This document shows, piece after piece, positions 1 through 10,893 of a DNA stretch of 64,000 nucleotides. The DNA is taken from NCBI GenBank assembly GCA_034509755.1, contig CM067546.1:15730615-15794614 (forward strand), in the 5' to 3' direction. The position numbers and the translations under genes are program-made. The notes beneath the pieces were generated by a model. That model was not told where the DNA came from, made no database searches, and saw only the letters and a program-made list of their open reading frames with translations. Numbering within the stretch: position 1 is the stretch's first letter; each line of letters starts with the position of its first letter. The DNA is from Anisodus tanguticus. Its lineage: Eukaryota > Streptophyta > Magnoliopsida > Solanales > Solanaceae.

Positions 1-263
1 TAGAAGACGAAGGAATGAGAGAATTTGAGAATTAATGAGTGATGTTTGGTGGAAGAATAACAAGGAAGAAGAACGAGGGAAAGAAAGAGAAAGAGAAAGA
101 AAAAGAGGGTTGTTTTAAAAAGTTTAAACTTAACTCAGTTTTTAAAAGTATAAAAATACTCACACGTATTTGCTAATCCTTGCATTAATATTTTTAGGCA
201 AAAAAAAAGTAAAAGAAAAGAGGGATCTGACCCCTCATAATTAGGGACCCTACCGCTCATAAT
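1..263. other. Left flank, no gene seen
   Basis: Purine-rich stretch (GA-rich about 60-115) followed by AT-rich sequence. No coding signal or element ends were recognised. The motif CTCATAATTAGGGA occurs twice close together (about 234-247 and 256-269); the second copy includes the target site of the hAT element that starts at 264. Confidence 0.5.
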
Positions 264-1309
264 TAGGGATGGCAATTGGGCGGGGCGGGTGCGGGTACCC
301 CCTCCCCCGCACCCGTACCCGCTAGAAATTTTTATACCTGCCACCCGTGGCGGGTACAATTTTCAACATCCATACCCGCCTAGGCGGGTATATTCCTAAA
401 TCCACACCCGCTCCACCACCCAAGTGGATATCCGTCACCCGCCAATACCCGTCTGTACCCGCCTGCCATATTTTGTAATAAATTCATTTGTGATTAATTA
501 GTAATCAACATGATCCCAAAAATTCAAATTCCAAAAATTATCCCAAAATTTTGAGTCAAGAATCAATACTGTCACGGTCTCATTTTCTTTGGGAGAGAGG
601 GAGGAGAATTCCGGATTTTTTCACCATCAGAATTCCCCATTTTTTTTACCTCTTCCCCCTTGCACAACAAAGAATCAAGAAAATAAAATTTTCAAGAAAA
701 CCCAAAAATTATCCACCCAAATAGCTATATATTACAAATGTAGACAAAACTCAGTTATTATTTAAGCTATATAAGCTAAAGTTTTTTAACTTTTTCAATT
801 GAACTCCACAAACCCAATAGGTAAAACTTAACAAATGCACAAAAATTGACCTCACCAAGACAACCCCAAAGCACAAAGCAAAGACAACAATATTTTCCAA
901 TATTTCCCGATCAGCATCTCTTTTAAAGAAAAAGGCGAGAGTCGTCGAGAATGAGAGAGGGATGAGAGACGGCATAAAGGGGAACGAGAGAGAGGGAGGC
1001 GTGAAGGACTGAAGAGGCGTAGGGTCTTGAGTTTTGTTGGAGAATGAGAGACTTGTCGTAACTTATGGGCTGAAGGCACGACTTATGTGCTACTAATATT
1101 TTAGGCTTGGGGGGTATAAGGCGGGCGGTTAGGCGGGCGGGTAGGCAGGCAAGTATGACTGCAAATCCACCACCTACCCGCCTACCCGTGACGGGTACAT
1201 TTTCAATACACATACCCACCTACTACCCGCCAAAGTTGTACCCATATCTGCCCCAATTAAAGCGGATGCGGTGCGAAATCCGCAAAATTATATTAACCTG
1301 TCATCCCTA
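264..1309. mobile_element. Non-autonomous hAT element, 1046 bp
   Basis: Seen: the left end begins TAGGGATGGCAA and the right end, read on the minus strand, begins TAGGGATGACAG, giving short terminal inverted repeats. Both ends are flanked by a perfect 8 bp duplication CTCATAAT (256-263 and 1310-1317). Both terminal 150-250 bp carry many GC-rich copies of CCCGCC/CGGGTA in either orientation, while the middle is AT-rich. Known: 8 bp TSDs and short TIRs with subterminal motif clusters are the hallmark of the hAT superfamily. The open frames inside are short, overlap on both strands and look like chance; no transposase motif was found. It would depend on a transposase supplied elsewhere. Confidence 0.85.
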
Positions 1310-1317
1310 CTCATAAT

Positions 1318-2615
1318 CCCTACTAACTCCCCTCTTATTCCTTTTCGTAATGACTCTTCCACGAGTCCCCCTACTAGTTCTTTTTACTGTAACATCCGCT
1401 GTAGTACTATGCTGCCAGCTCCCTGTATCAGTCTTACGTAATTTAATATATTTTGTAATTTCTTTTGACAAAAACAATAATGGAAAGAAAATTACTCTGT
1501 ATTAGTTCCTTTTTCCTTACTTTCGCTTTCCTTCTCTCTTTTCAACAAAGGACACCTTAGAGAAGTCCAAAGATGGGGATAAGATTTAGATATACTCTAT
1601 TCTCTTCATATTTCACTTATTAAATTACACTGACGGATATATTATTGTCGTTGACAACTTAGAGAACTCGAGGCCTACTCAAATGGAAAGGTCTGGTAAG
1701 CATAATTAAATGGATAAAGAATATTTTGAAGACAGCCCATTTTAATATTTCTCCTCCCTATTCTAGAATACTTGGTCTTCGATAGCCAATAAAGTCTAGT
1801 TTAGTATACATCTTTTCTTATAATCTAGTAGTTGAGAAGATATTCCAAAATAGTTTAGTTAAAAGTATTTGCAGGAATAACTCAAAATACCACCTCCTCA
1901 TTTTCTTGTTTGGCAGGTCACGTAATACTTTTTTCTTCTTCAAAAAAATTCGTCCAGGCTTTAATTGTTGCGCAGCTTGCGCCCCAAGCAACATAGAACT
2001 CATTAATTAAGCATCAATATATAATATAAAGCTAGATATAAATAAAGTGATGTGACACCTCTCTATGGACAGCATTGCTATTTATCTTTTTTCTCATTTT
2101 TTGACATTTTTTCCCCCATTTTCCTATATAACACAATTAAACTAATAACAAAAGCTGAGAAGCCTCAGCCCACGTAGCACTTGCATTTAAGCCCAAGTAA
2201 CTGTTTGTCCATTCAGTCCAAACTAAACGTTTGTCTACTCAACCTACGTAGCAGAAATATAAGGCCATCTTTACTCAACCATCTTTAATGACAGAAAATT
2301 AATTCTGTTTGGAATGCCTAAAGCCGTTTTTTCCCAAGTCAGCTCACTCTCAGGCTAGCATTTGTATTTACTATTTATTTTGTCATTTTTTCCTATGATA
2401 AATTGACGAAAATAGTGTTCCATTAGAGAGCAAATGCAACTGACGCTTCTTTTCCTCCCAAAAAAAAAGAACATTCAGTCCTTTTCCTTACCAGACAAAT
2501 CTCCTCTTTCTTTATAGCACTTCTTCTTTTCCTCTTCTTCCTATATCCGGCAGAAGTAAAACTTTCATCTCTGTTAACAGGTCTCTGCACGATGCGAAGA
2601 AATAAGAGGCCTCTG
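1318..2615. other. AT-rich intergenic DNA, no gene recognised
   Basis: About 1.3 kb between two hAT elements. Short frames on both strands carry no recognisable motif. T-rich tracts and a loose internal similarity between about 2060-2125 and 2350-2400 (T-rich sequence following a GACAGCATTG/GGCTAGCATTTG-like motif) are visible, but no element ends could be fixed. Confidence 0.4.
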
Positions 2616-2623
2616 GATGTTGT

Positions 2624-3493
2624 TAGGGATGGCAACGGATCGGATCTGGTCCGAATCATACTAGATCCAGATCAAGATCCGTTTTTCATACATGAATCCA
2701 GATCCGTCGGATCCATAAAAATCAGATCCAAATCTGAATCCATCGGATCCACCGGGTCCACGGAATCGGATCTGAATCCACATATAAAAAAATTTGTCTT
2801 GCTAAGAATGTAACTTTGCTAAGAATTTTTTTTTTGAACTAACAAACGATTTATACTTAGCTAACAATTTACTGTGTTTTAATTTTCAAATGTTCATATG
2901 AGATATTTTGTTCGTTGTCTCGTTTTGATATATTTTGTCCGTTGTCTCATTTTGATTGTGAACTATTAATTGAAAATGTTGGACAATGACAATAGTTGTG
3001 GAAAATGCTCACTAGTATTTCCACAATGCAGAACTTGCATGTGCTTGGAATCTTCACAAATGAAGTTAATATAATTTTAACTACTTATCTATGGAGATGT
3101 TAGTCATTCACTAATATAACATTAATTTTATTATAGAAGTTACCTCTTTATTTTTTATTTTTGAGTTAACGCGGGGATAAATTAAACTTTGTTTTGAGAA
3201 TTAAACTTGCAAGGATGTGCTTAGCAATTTTAAGAAAATACTTATAAAATTACATTCTAGGTTATGAATATATTTAATAAAAATGGATTCACGGGTCGGA
3301 TCTGGATCGGATATGGATCTCAAATACAAGATCCAGATCCAGATCCGATCTGTCAGAAACGGATCCGGGTCCGATTCGGATCCATCGGGTCCGATTCGGA
3401 TCCATCGGGTCCAAATTTTGAAGATCCAAATCCTATAAAACGGATCTGGATCCACCGGATCCGGACCGGGTCCAGGATCCACTGTCATCTCTA
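2624..3493. mobile_element. Non-autonomous hAT element, 870 bp, GATC-rich ends
   Basis: Seen: left end TAGGGATGGCAA, right end on the minus strand TAGAGATGACAG, flanked by GATGTTGT (2616-2623) and GATGTTGC (3494-3501), an 8 bp duplication with 7 of 8 identical. The outer 200 bp on each side is packed with GGATCC/GGATCT/GGATCG motifs in both orientations; the centre (about 2800-3270) is AT-rich. The TIR resembles that of the element at 264-1309, but the subterminal repeat is different, so it belongs to another subfamily. No transposase is present; open frames over the ends are by-products of the GC-rich repeats. Confidence 0.85.
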
Positions 3494-3566
3494 GATGTTG
3501 CTATGTTAATGATACTGTTTTTGGAAGTTTCGAACTTCTCAAGTTTACAGGGCAAAGACTCTCACC

Positions 3567-6500
3567 TATGGCGGGCCAGTGGGCCGACCCGGTCCGACAC
3601 CGCCCCGGTCCCGACTTTTGTAAAAAAAAAAAAATGTTGTTCGGGACTCAAACCGGGACGGGACATTTTCTCGTCCCGACACCGCCCCGGTCCCGCCCAG
3701 ACCCCGACTTTTTTAAAAATAAAAAAATATACGGTATCGGAACTCGAACCGGGATAGGACATGGTCTCTTCCCAACTCGGTCTCGGTCCCGCCCCGGTCC
3801 TGCCCCCAAGTCGCCCAAAATCTCCCCTTTGCACAAATAACCATTGCACCAACGACCATTTTACATTTTGGTCGTTGTGCAACGGCCATTTTTGGCCTCC
3901 TCCCCAACCCCCCTACCCCCTTAATATTTATTTTTAACCCATAAGTTATTATTTTTACACTTTAACCCAATTTCCCAACTATAAATACATCATTTTCTCT
4001 TCATCTTTCTCACAAATCTTCCTACAATCTATCTCTCTACAAGTCTACATTGTCTACTAAATATTGAATTTTATTTATTCATTTGGGAGTGAAGTTGGCA
4101 ACTAGGTTGAGGATCTTCCATCGAGCAAAGTTTCAATTTTCAACCTCTCGATTACACGTCGACGTTACGTCGGCGTTTGGTACATTCGTTCCTTCATTAA
4201 ATTATTATTGTCTGTTTATTTTATTTAGCGCACTTAATTTCATTTACTTTAATTATTTATTAGCATACTTATAAATTTATAATGGAAGGATTTAAACGTA
4301 TGCTTACGGGTAGCGGTCAGGCTTCTTCTAGTAGAGGCAACAAGGGCAATGGTACTTCTTCTAATCATCCTATTTCTAGACAGAATCTTATTCCTACACA
4401 GGAAGATTTTGTTGATACTGAACATTTTCCTACAATACCATTAGATTTAGACGAGAAGCTATTTTCTAGAACTCAAGAAGACTTTAATTTAGACTATGAT
4501 CTAGATGATACACTCACTAATGTAGATGACAACACACCCACTAGTGCACCTTCAACTGAAATTCCTCCTATTCCCCCTAGTATGAGACGAGGTCTAGCAA
4601 AACGACCATTAAAATCAGATGCATGAACATTTTTTGATAGGGACGTAGAGAATCAAGTAGCTAGATAAAATTTGTAAAGATGTTTTAAAATTTAAAACTG
4701 AAAAAGGTCACGGTGGGACGGGAGGTTTAATGAGACACGTTGCAAGGGCTCATCCATCTAGGTATGCCCAATACGAGGCTTCAAAATCGGGTGCGCAAAC
4801 GCCCGCTCCATCGGAACAAGGTTCACATACTGTCCCGGACCAAGTACAGGGTCAAATTAACCCATGACGGGGGAATTGTAGGCCCTAATTACAATAAACA
4901 TAGAGATAGGGAAGCAATAGCAAAATTAGTTTTGTGGAGGGTTTGCCTTTTTCATTTCCTTCATCTCCCAATTTTATTCATTACATTAGAGATATGTATA
5001 ATCCTGCTTTTAACGGTTTTCCTAGATCAACTATTAAGAGATATGTATTTAAATTTGCATATGAATATCAACAGTATTTACGTTATTCATTATATCATTT
5101 TAATGGCAAAATGACTATCACTTCTGATATAGGCCGTAGTATTAACGACCATGATTATTTAATGATAACCTGTCATTGGATAGATTATAAATGGTTTATG
5201 CAAAAACGTATCTTAGCATATAGATATATAGATGATAGGCACACTGATACTTTTATTGCATAAAATATTTATCAAGTGTGCGATTATTACGGAATAACTG
5301 ATAAAATTATGTCTATTACATTAGATAACGCTTCTTCTAACAATTATGCTATTACAATTTTAAAAAATAGTTTAACTCCATCTTTTCCAGATCATTTTCA
5401 TATAAAATGTGTGTGCCATATATATAACTTAGTTGTAAAGGATGGTCTATCACTTTTTAAAGACATTCTTAGTAAAATACAATTTGCTATAAACTTTATT
5501 TTTTAAAATAATATAATACAACGAAGAAAAGAATATAAAAAGTTTGTCACGATTGCCAACTACCTTATAGAAAAATTCCAGAAGAAGTACCCACTAGGTG
5601 GAATTCTTTATACGAGCAACTACTTGTTGCTTATGACTATAGAAAATTTATAACTTTATTTTTTAACTCTCATAATCAAAATCCAGCTGATATGGTTTTA
5701 GATAGCGATTGAGGAAACATTTCCGAACTTATTGTATTTTTAGAAAAAAAAATTCAACCAACAAAAGAATTTTCCGGTATATATTATCCTACTATTTAAA
5801 CTATGTTGTTTTATATAGCTCTAATATTTTTACTGCTTAATGAATATATGGATAAACCATCTTATAAGGCAGTTATTAAAAAAATGTTTATCAAAATAAA
5901 ATAAAAATTTATTCCTATTCCTACTATTTATATTATTGGTGCTGTGTTAAATCTGTCTATTTTAATAGACGGTACTAAATCACTTATTGAAACTATTTAC
6001 GATTGTATAGCAGTACTACCACCTCCAAGTCTCAAAAATCCAAATCACCCACCACCTATTGAACAAACTAAAGAAGAAGTGTTGTCTAGCGTAGAAGACG
6101 AATGCAAAAAAGTATATAGGTTTTACCAACAAGAAAGTGCTAGCAACCTACCGACTTCCATACCATCTTCTTCTTCTTCAACACAACCTCACAAAAAGAC
6201 ATGTTGTTTCTGCGGCTTGTATTGAAAGCCTCAGAAATAGAATGTGCGGTCGTACCACTACTAACCATATTAGCGAGTTTGATATTTTTATTTTGCAGGG
6301 TTCTGTACCGTACCAAGCAGTTCTCAATGAAGAAGGATGTGAAGACTTGCTGAAATACTGGAGGGGGAATGAAAAGACCTTTCCAACACTTTTAATGATG
6401 ACCCGAGATGTTTTGAACATTCAAGTGTCATCAACGGCGTCTGAAAGTGCTTTTTTCTACCGACAGATATCAAATAGGTGAGCACAAACACTTATTAGCC

Positions 6501-6988
6501 GGAGACAGCTTGGAGATTGTAGTATTATTCATAGATTGGATACGAGCGGAGCGGAGAAGGTGCGGTCAACCAGAGATCAACAAAGAAGAAGACGAAAACT
6601 ACAACGAAATCTTATCCGAATGTGGTGGAAGCGACGTGGAGCAATTTGACCAACAAATATCAATTCCAACTGAAGAACCACAGAAAATTATCAAGAAACT
6701 AGAACAGGTTTTTTTCAAAATGTATTTTTTTTAATTGTAATTTTACTATGTAATTTGCAACTTTTGAACAACACCACAAAGTTGCAATTTTGACAATTGT
6801 ATTTGTATTACAAAAAAAATTATATGTCTATTAAATAATATAAGAGGCACAAAAACAGCCTTGTGACGGGATAGGAAATGGGACGGGACGGCGGCGAATT
6901 CCCCTGTCCCGCCCCGCCCTCCCCCTTCCCACCCCATCCCGCCGGTCCCGACCCGATTGACCCGATTCCGGCCCACTGGCCACCTATA
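3567..6988 (+). mobile_element. hAT element with decayed transposase, 3422 bp
   Basis: Seen: left end TATGGCGGGCCAGTGGGCCG; right end read on the minus strand TATAGGTGGCCAGTGGGCCG (17 of 20 identical). A perfect 8 bp duplication CTCTCACC flanks it (3559-3566 and 6989-6996). Subterminal regions (3580-3830 and 6860-6970) are rich in GGTCCCG/CGGGAC motifs. Inside is a transposase pseudogene on the plus strand (4282-6733). Length and domain content match a full plant hAT element of the Ac/RICESLEEPER type; it is not autonomous any more because of multiple stops and frameshifts. Confidence 0.9.
4282..6733 (+). pseudogene. hAT transposase pseudogene (BED finger, RNase H-like core, hATC dimerisation)
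   Basis: The first open piece (4282-4626) is an acidic, Ser/Thr-rich N-terminus. A BED-type zinc finger follows in another frame near 4660-4770: one Cys and the RHVARAH histidine end are visible, but the finger is disrupted at its first Cys. The catalytic core is in pieces: TSD with the first Asp at about 5113-5121; SITLDNASSNN with the second Asp at about 5310-5345; CVCHIYNL, the Cys/His pair typical of hAT, at about 5408-5432; PTRWNSLYE at about 5588-5615. The C-terminal hATC region lies at about 6340-6540, with STASESAF followed by a 1 nt frameshift. The Trp usual after the first Asp is Gly. Frame changes and stops occur at 4624, 5260, 5504, 5710, 5798, 5902 and 6455. Function in life would be DNA transposition in the nucleus; this copy cannot encode it. 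No introns were needed to follow the similarity. Confidence 0.88.
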
Positions 6989-6996
6989 CTCTCACC

Positions 6997-7828
6997 TTTG
7001 GAAAATAAACTCTATTTTGGTTGTATTCAATATACCACATATTACTTGGTACATGGTAATATTTTTTGGATGTTCTTGAATGTTCATTTGGTACCAGTGT
7101 TGCGCTACATTTCTGTTAGTAGTAATATAACCTTTTAATTTTTTTATTTCAATTTAGGCGAAAAAGTTTAAGTAATTTTCTCTTTGACTATTATCAGGCC
7201 AGGGAATATAACTGCATAACAAATTAATCCGCGACCAATAAGGAACTGAATGGAATTGTTATTTTCAAAAATCTTGCTTCAAATATTTTGTGTCAGTTAT
7301 CATAGTTGTTTCATGAACTATTAAACTGCTTAGTAGACTCTTTCCTACTGTTTCAAATTTATTGGAGAAATTTTATTTTTGTTATTTCGCAGAAACGAGA
7401 CATCCATATAGTGCAGGTACAAGGCAAAGAAAGTCCATCTGGACGGCAACTCAGCCGGACTAAATTCTGTCTGACTTTGGTCGACTCTAGAGGCCATTTA
7501 GATGCCGGAAAGCCCAAAATATGCTGCCCACCAACTTGAATTACAGCAAGTGGTTACACATAGCCGCACAACTCATAATAGTACACGGTCTTAGTTGATT
7601 AACAAATTTATTGTAAAAACATTGGCCAATGGGGCATAACTTATAAAGTACATAGTGTTAATCGATTGGAATTTTTTTGGTAAAAGCATTGGCCATTGAG
7701 TATTCATTTTGGAGATCACATTTTCTTACCAAAGCTTTGTGGCGAATTGAAGATTTGATGTGTTTATATTTATGTCTCTTTTAGGCATGGAGGCAGCTTG
7801 GCATGGTGAAGGGAGGGTCAGTAGCTAC
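6997..7828. other. AT-rich intergenic DNA with one exon-like block
   Basis: No element ends recognised. The only noteworthy part is the GC-richer block at 7391-7541, listed separately. Possibly internal sequence of the Helitron whose 3' end lies at 8590, but the Helitron 5' end was not found. Confidence 0.35.
7391..7541 (+). other. Exon-like fragment of unknown origin
   Basis: A T-rich tract ending in TTATTTCGCAG (a good plant splice-acceptor shape) is followed by about 150 bp with more balanced composition that stays open to a stop at 7537-7539. The peptide (starting KRDIHIVQVQ, ending ICCPPT) was not recognised. It could be the last exon of a gene captured by a Helitron, or chance. The longer open frame around it (from 7306) runs through the T-rich part and is probably not a real start. 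Confidence 0.2.
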
Positions 7829-7831
7829 TTA

Positions 7832-8045
7832 GAGGGTGTCTGGATTGACTTTTTAAAAGTGTCTTATAAGCTAAAATCTAAAAGTCATAAGTGGTCCTAA
7901 GTAACTTTATTTTTGACTTATTTTTTACCTTTTTAACCTAAAAATAAATATTTAAAAATACTTTTTATCTCACCCAAACACCTCAAAAAGTAGAAAAAGA
8001 TTTAAAAGCCAAAAGCACTTAAAATAAGCCAATCCAAACACCTTC
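7832..8045. mobile_element. Tourist-type (PIF/Harbinger) MITE, 214 bp
   Basis: Seen: left end GAGGGTGTCTGGATTG, right end on the minus strand GAAGGTGTTTGGATTG (14 of 16 identical), flanked by TTA on both sides (7829-7831 and 8046-8048). The inside is AT-rich with further inverted pairing around AAAGTG/CACTTA and AAAAGTCATAAG-like motifs, and no coding potential. A 3 bp TTA duplication with G-starting TIRs is the signature of Tourist-like MITEs. An hAT MITE is less likely because no 8 bp duplication is seen. Confidence 0.75.
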
Positions 8046-8561
8046 TTAGAAGAAAATTACTAGCTCATCATTCTCTCATTTTTGCAGCCATTAGTGGTCT
8101 GTCAAAATTCGTTTGCCATATAAATTTGGTGTATGTGCTCCTCTCCGTGTATTCTATATTTGATTGTAACTTTAACCAACTTTGTAAGACTTCTAATAAC
8201 TAAATTCACAATTGTCTAAGAATACTTCCTTTTAATTGAAATATGAGAAATCATGAAGTAAGTACCTGAGATGAAAATAATATGGGACACTTTGGGCTTT
8301 CTATTTCATTAAATTCTGTATGTAAATTAGAGCCAAACGGAGTTGGTTACTTGATTTTGGTTTTAAACTAAAACATGCCTACTTAGTTTCCAGAATGAGT
8401 TGTAACAAATTAGCAAGTCATTTTTCTCAATTTGAGTAATTCTACTTGGTTGTCTTTTGGTTACTGCTTACTAAGTTGATGTTATACTTGATCTTGTATG
8501 TGAACTCATCTTTTTAAGCTTTAACTTCAATAATTTGTGAATTCATTTATGTTTTTCATAA

Positions 8562-8590
8562 CCGTGCGAAGCGCGGATAAATTCACTAGT
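8562..8590 (+). mobile_element. Helitron 3' terminus (hairpin plus CTAG)
   Basis: Seen: a GC hairpin CCGTGC-GAA-GCGCGG (8562-8576, one G-T pair), nine bases of spacer, then CTAG (8586-8589) followed by T. Known: Helitrons end in a short hairpin about 10-12 bp upstream of CTRR and insert between A and T. The plant Helitron class with a CGTGCGAAGCACG-type hairpin is common. The 5' TC end could not be located, so the length of the element is unknown; it may include some of 7000-8560 or sequence further left interrupted by the hAT elements. Confidence 0.65.
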
Positions 8591-9660
8591 TTGAAATACT
8601 CTTGGCTTAGCTACCATTATGTGTCAAGGTTTAAATTTCGTAAAAATGTTTATACTAATTCTAATTAGAGTCCACTTTCATCACCTTGCGTAAAAAGTTC
8701 TTTAATTAGGTGTGGAAAATTAATCCATGAAAATATGACTTGTCCAATTCGCTCATGTTTTGGTGGGTCAGTGCTCATTCGTTGGCTCATCCATTCTTTA
8801 ACTGTCCAATTTAGCTCATCTAAAAATTGGACGGATATCTAGCTGAAATTGATCAATGAGAAACCTTGTCAAAATGTTATACATAATCATAATAAAAAAG
8901 TTTTATTAGATACTTAAGAAATTATAAAAGAACAAATAAAGAAATTAGAACTTAATAAGAATCGGGTGAGTTGGGTTATGACCCACTTTTTCGCCCATCT
9001 CATTTCAGCCCAATTCTTTTTTGGGCGGGTCAATGATCCACCTATTTATTAACTCATCCATTTTAATCCACCAAAATTCAACTCAGCCCTCCTATTTGAA
9101 ACCCAATTTAAATGCAACTCCGCCCCTTCTAACCATCTCCTTAAAGAAAAAAGAACAAATGACAACACAAAATATAAAAGAAAAAGCATTTGTGAAAATC
9201 TAAATCCGTCAAAATGTGACTATGATATTAAGTCAAATATGTTATTTCTCCTCTAAATAATAACAGTATCACTGACAGGATTGATTGATCGGATATGTGA
9301 TAGTAGTAGTTTTTCAATGAAATAGTAGTAGGCATAGGCATAAAGTTGAGTTAGGCCTCTTCAAACCAATTTTTGTGCTAGCACTGAAGATATTATTGGG
9401 TGAATTATTTGAGTATTTTTACACAATTAAAAGAACTAGTCATTCCATGTACATTAAGATGCTCCTTTTCTCCTTATTCTTGGCAAAAACATTGATCATG
9501 TTTTAACCTATTCAACAATAGAAACGCTTCATGATGATTTTGAATTTGGCTCCCTGCAGTGTTTTTTATCATTGTCATTCAGAGATATATGGACCACTTT
9601 CTTGCTGAGTTCCTTTGGGTATGTTGTGTTAATTTAGGTTGCATATAAAAGACATACAAG
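8591..9660. other. AT-rich intergenic DNA, no gene recognised
   Basis: The part 8700-9130 contains several inverted GGGTCA/TGACCC-like and TTGGGC/GCCCAA-like motifs (for example TTTTTTGGGCGGGTCAATGA at 9018-9037), suggestive of a hAT-type non-autonomous element, but no TIR or TSD could be assigned. Nothing else was recognised. Confidence 0.35.
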
Positions 9661-9867
9661 CAGGGCGGAGCTAGGTGGAGCCGAAGGGGTAGCTAGGTGG
9701 AATCCCCTTCGCCAGAAAATTATACCGTACATGTAAGATAAAATTTTGGGTTGTACGAATATATTGTTTATAATGAACTCCCTTGACACAATTGAAAAGT
9801 TTGGTTCAGTGGTTGAGGGGTTTTTATATTTTGCCAACATAGCAGGTTCAAGCCTTTACTTATTTTT
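9661..9867 (+). other. Dispersed repeat with Pol III promoter-like boxes
   Basis: Seen: TGGTTCAGTGG at 9802-9812 resembles a Pol III A box and GGTTCAAGCCT at 9844-9854 a B box, about 32 bp apart. Upstream is the block GGGCGGAGCTAGG (9664-9676). The inverted relative AGAGCTAGGACGGGG occurs at 12146-12160 on the minus strand. This may be a SINE-like head or a tRNA-gene remnant, with its downstream part displaced by the SINE insertion at 9885. The match to the boxes alone is weak evidence. Confidence 0.3.
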
Positions 9868-9884
9868 GGCTTTGTATACTTTTT

Positions 9885-10104
9885 TTTTTTTTTTGACGAA
9901 GGAACCCGCAGCCGCTACTCTCTCGAGTGCGCACAGGGTAAACCCCGGACTGACGTAATAGCCTGCAAACCACGTCAGCCGATTAACCACACTTGGCAAG
10001 CCATATGTGACAGGCTCAACCAAGAAGGTTTATGCAGGGTATCGAACTCGTGACCTTGCGGTCCCACGCTTTACTGCTACACCAACTTGGCTACCCTTGC
10101 GGGT
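9885..10104 (-). mobile_element. tRNA-derived SINE, about 220 bp, minus strand
   Basis: Seen: a 16 bp target-site duplication GGCTTTGTATACTTTT at 9869-9884 and 10105-10120. On the minus strand the element starts near 10104, carries an A box TAGCCAAGTTGG (complement of 10082-10093) and a B box GAGTTCGATACC (complement of 10038-10049), continues with an unrelated body, and ends in a poly(A) tail (the T run from 9885 to 9894 on the plus strand, merging with the TSD). This is the full anatomy of a Pol III-transcribed SINE mobilised by a LINE. The tail is poly(A), not TTG, so it is a different SINE family from the TS-type pieces elsewhere in the window. The duplication is perfect, so the insertion looks young compared with its surroundings. 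Confidence 0.88.
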
Positions 10105-10120
10105 GGCTTTGTATACTTTT

Positions 10121-10893
10121 AGCTATAGTTTGATAGAGAAATGGCCCAAAATAGTCCTTTAAATTTGGACTTCCACTTGAAATAGTCGCTATTATTTGAG
10201 GTGGGGCACTAATAATCCTTCATATTTCAAATAATGGAGCACATTTAGTCCTAACTAACTTAGGACTCATTTATTTGCACTTAATGGTGATCTGAATCAA
10301 CAACAATCACATGCAACAAACAGCAACAGTGATAGAAATCATGGATGCACAGAGGTCAAACACATCGGAGAATACAAACATGGGAACAAAAGAACTGAAT
10401 GTGTCCTGAGCTTACTCATTGTACGGCTGGGAAGAAAGGTTTTAGATCGAGGATCAATCAAGCTCAGCCAATACAGCATCAGTACATACAAAGAACGAAA
10501 AATGGTCAAATCTGAAGGAAAACACAAAACAATGGACGGATTTTGAAGATTTCGATGTGGAGGTTAAATACCTGAAGAAGTGGAGATTCAATGAAATCTA
10601 TCAGCTCAAGGAAGAGATATGTGGATCGGAAATGGTGCAGAAAAGACGATACCACGACATAACCAAACATCATTTCCACACCAAAGTTCATCGAAGCTCA
10701 GTCGTAAGAAGAGCAATTGGCGAAAATCTAGGGCACAACTTTACTTTCCTAATTGAGTTTACAAGGATATGTTTATTTTGTTTTTGGTTGTCTTTATTTG
10801 GGCTGACCCGGTTTGGGCCAGTCATTTTTGTTGGACCGGCTGATTATAATAAGAAGAGGCCATTTGTGCGCAATTTATTTTTAAAAAAATGTT
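10121..10893. other. Intergenic DNA, no gene recognised
   Basis: A 127-codon frame at 10557-10940 has no recognised motif and is opposed by frames on the other strand; I regard it as chance or as the trace of an old repeat. Nothing else was assigned. Confidence 0.35.

Noticed and set aside
135..1316. Several overlapping frames of 60-98 codons on both strands
   Set aside because: They lie in the GC-rich subterminal repeats of the hAT element, overlap each other in opposite directions and show no protein motif.
3201..3907. Asp/Pro/Arg-rich frames such as those at 3201-3494 and 3562-3882
   Set aside because: Translations of GGATCC and GGTCCCG repeats; low complexity and present on both strands.
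8700..9130. Another hAT non-autonomous element with TTGGGCGGGTCAATGA-like motifs
   Set aside because: Motifs are suggestive, but no terminal inverted repeat or 8 bp duplication was found, so it was not listed as an element.
9900..10100. Functional tRNA gene on the minus strand (A and B boxes present)
   Set aside because: No cloverleaf could be drawn, the body and poly(A) tail follow, and a 16 bp target duplication flanks it; it is a SINE.
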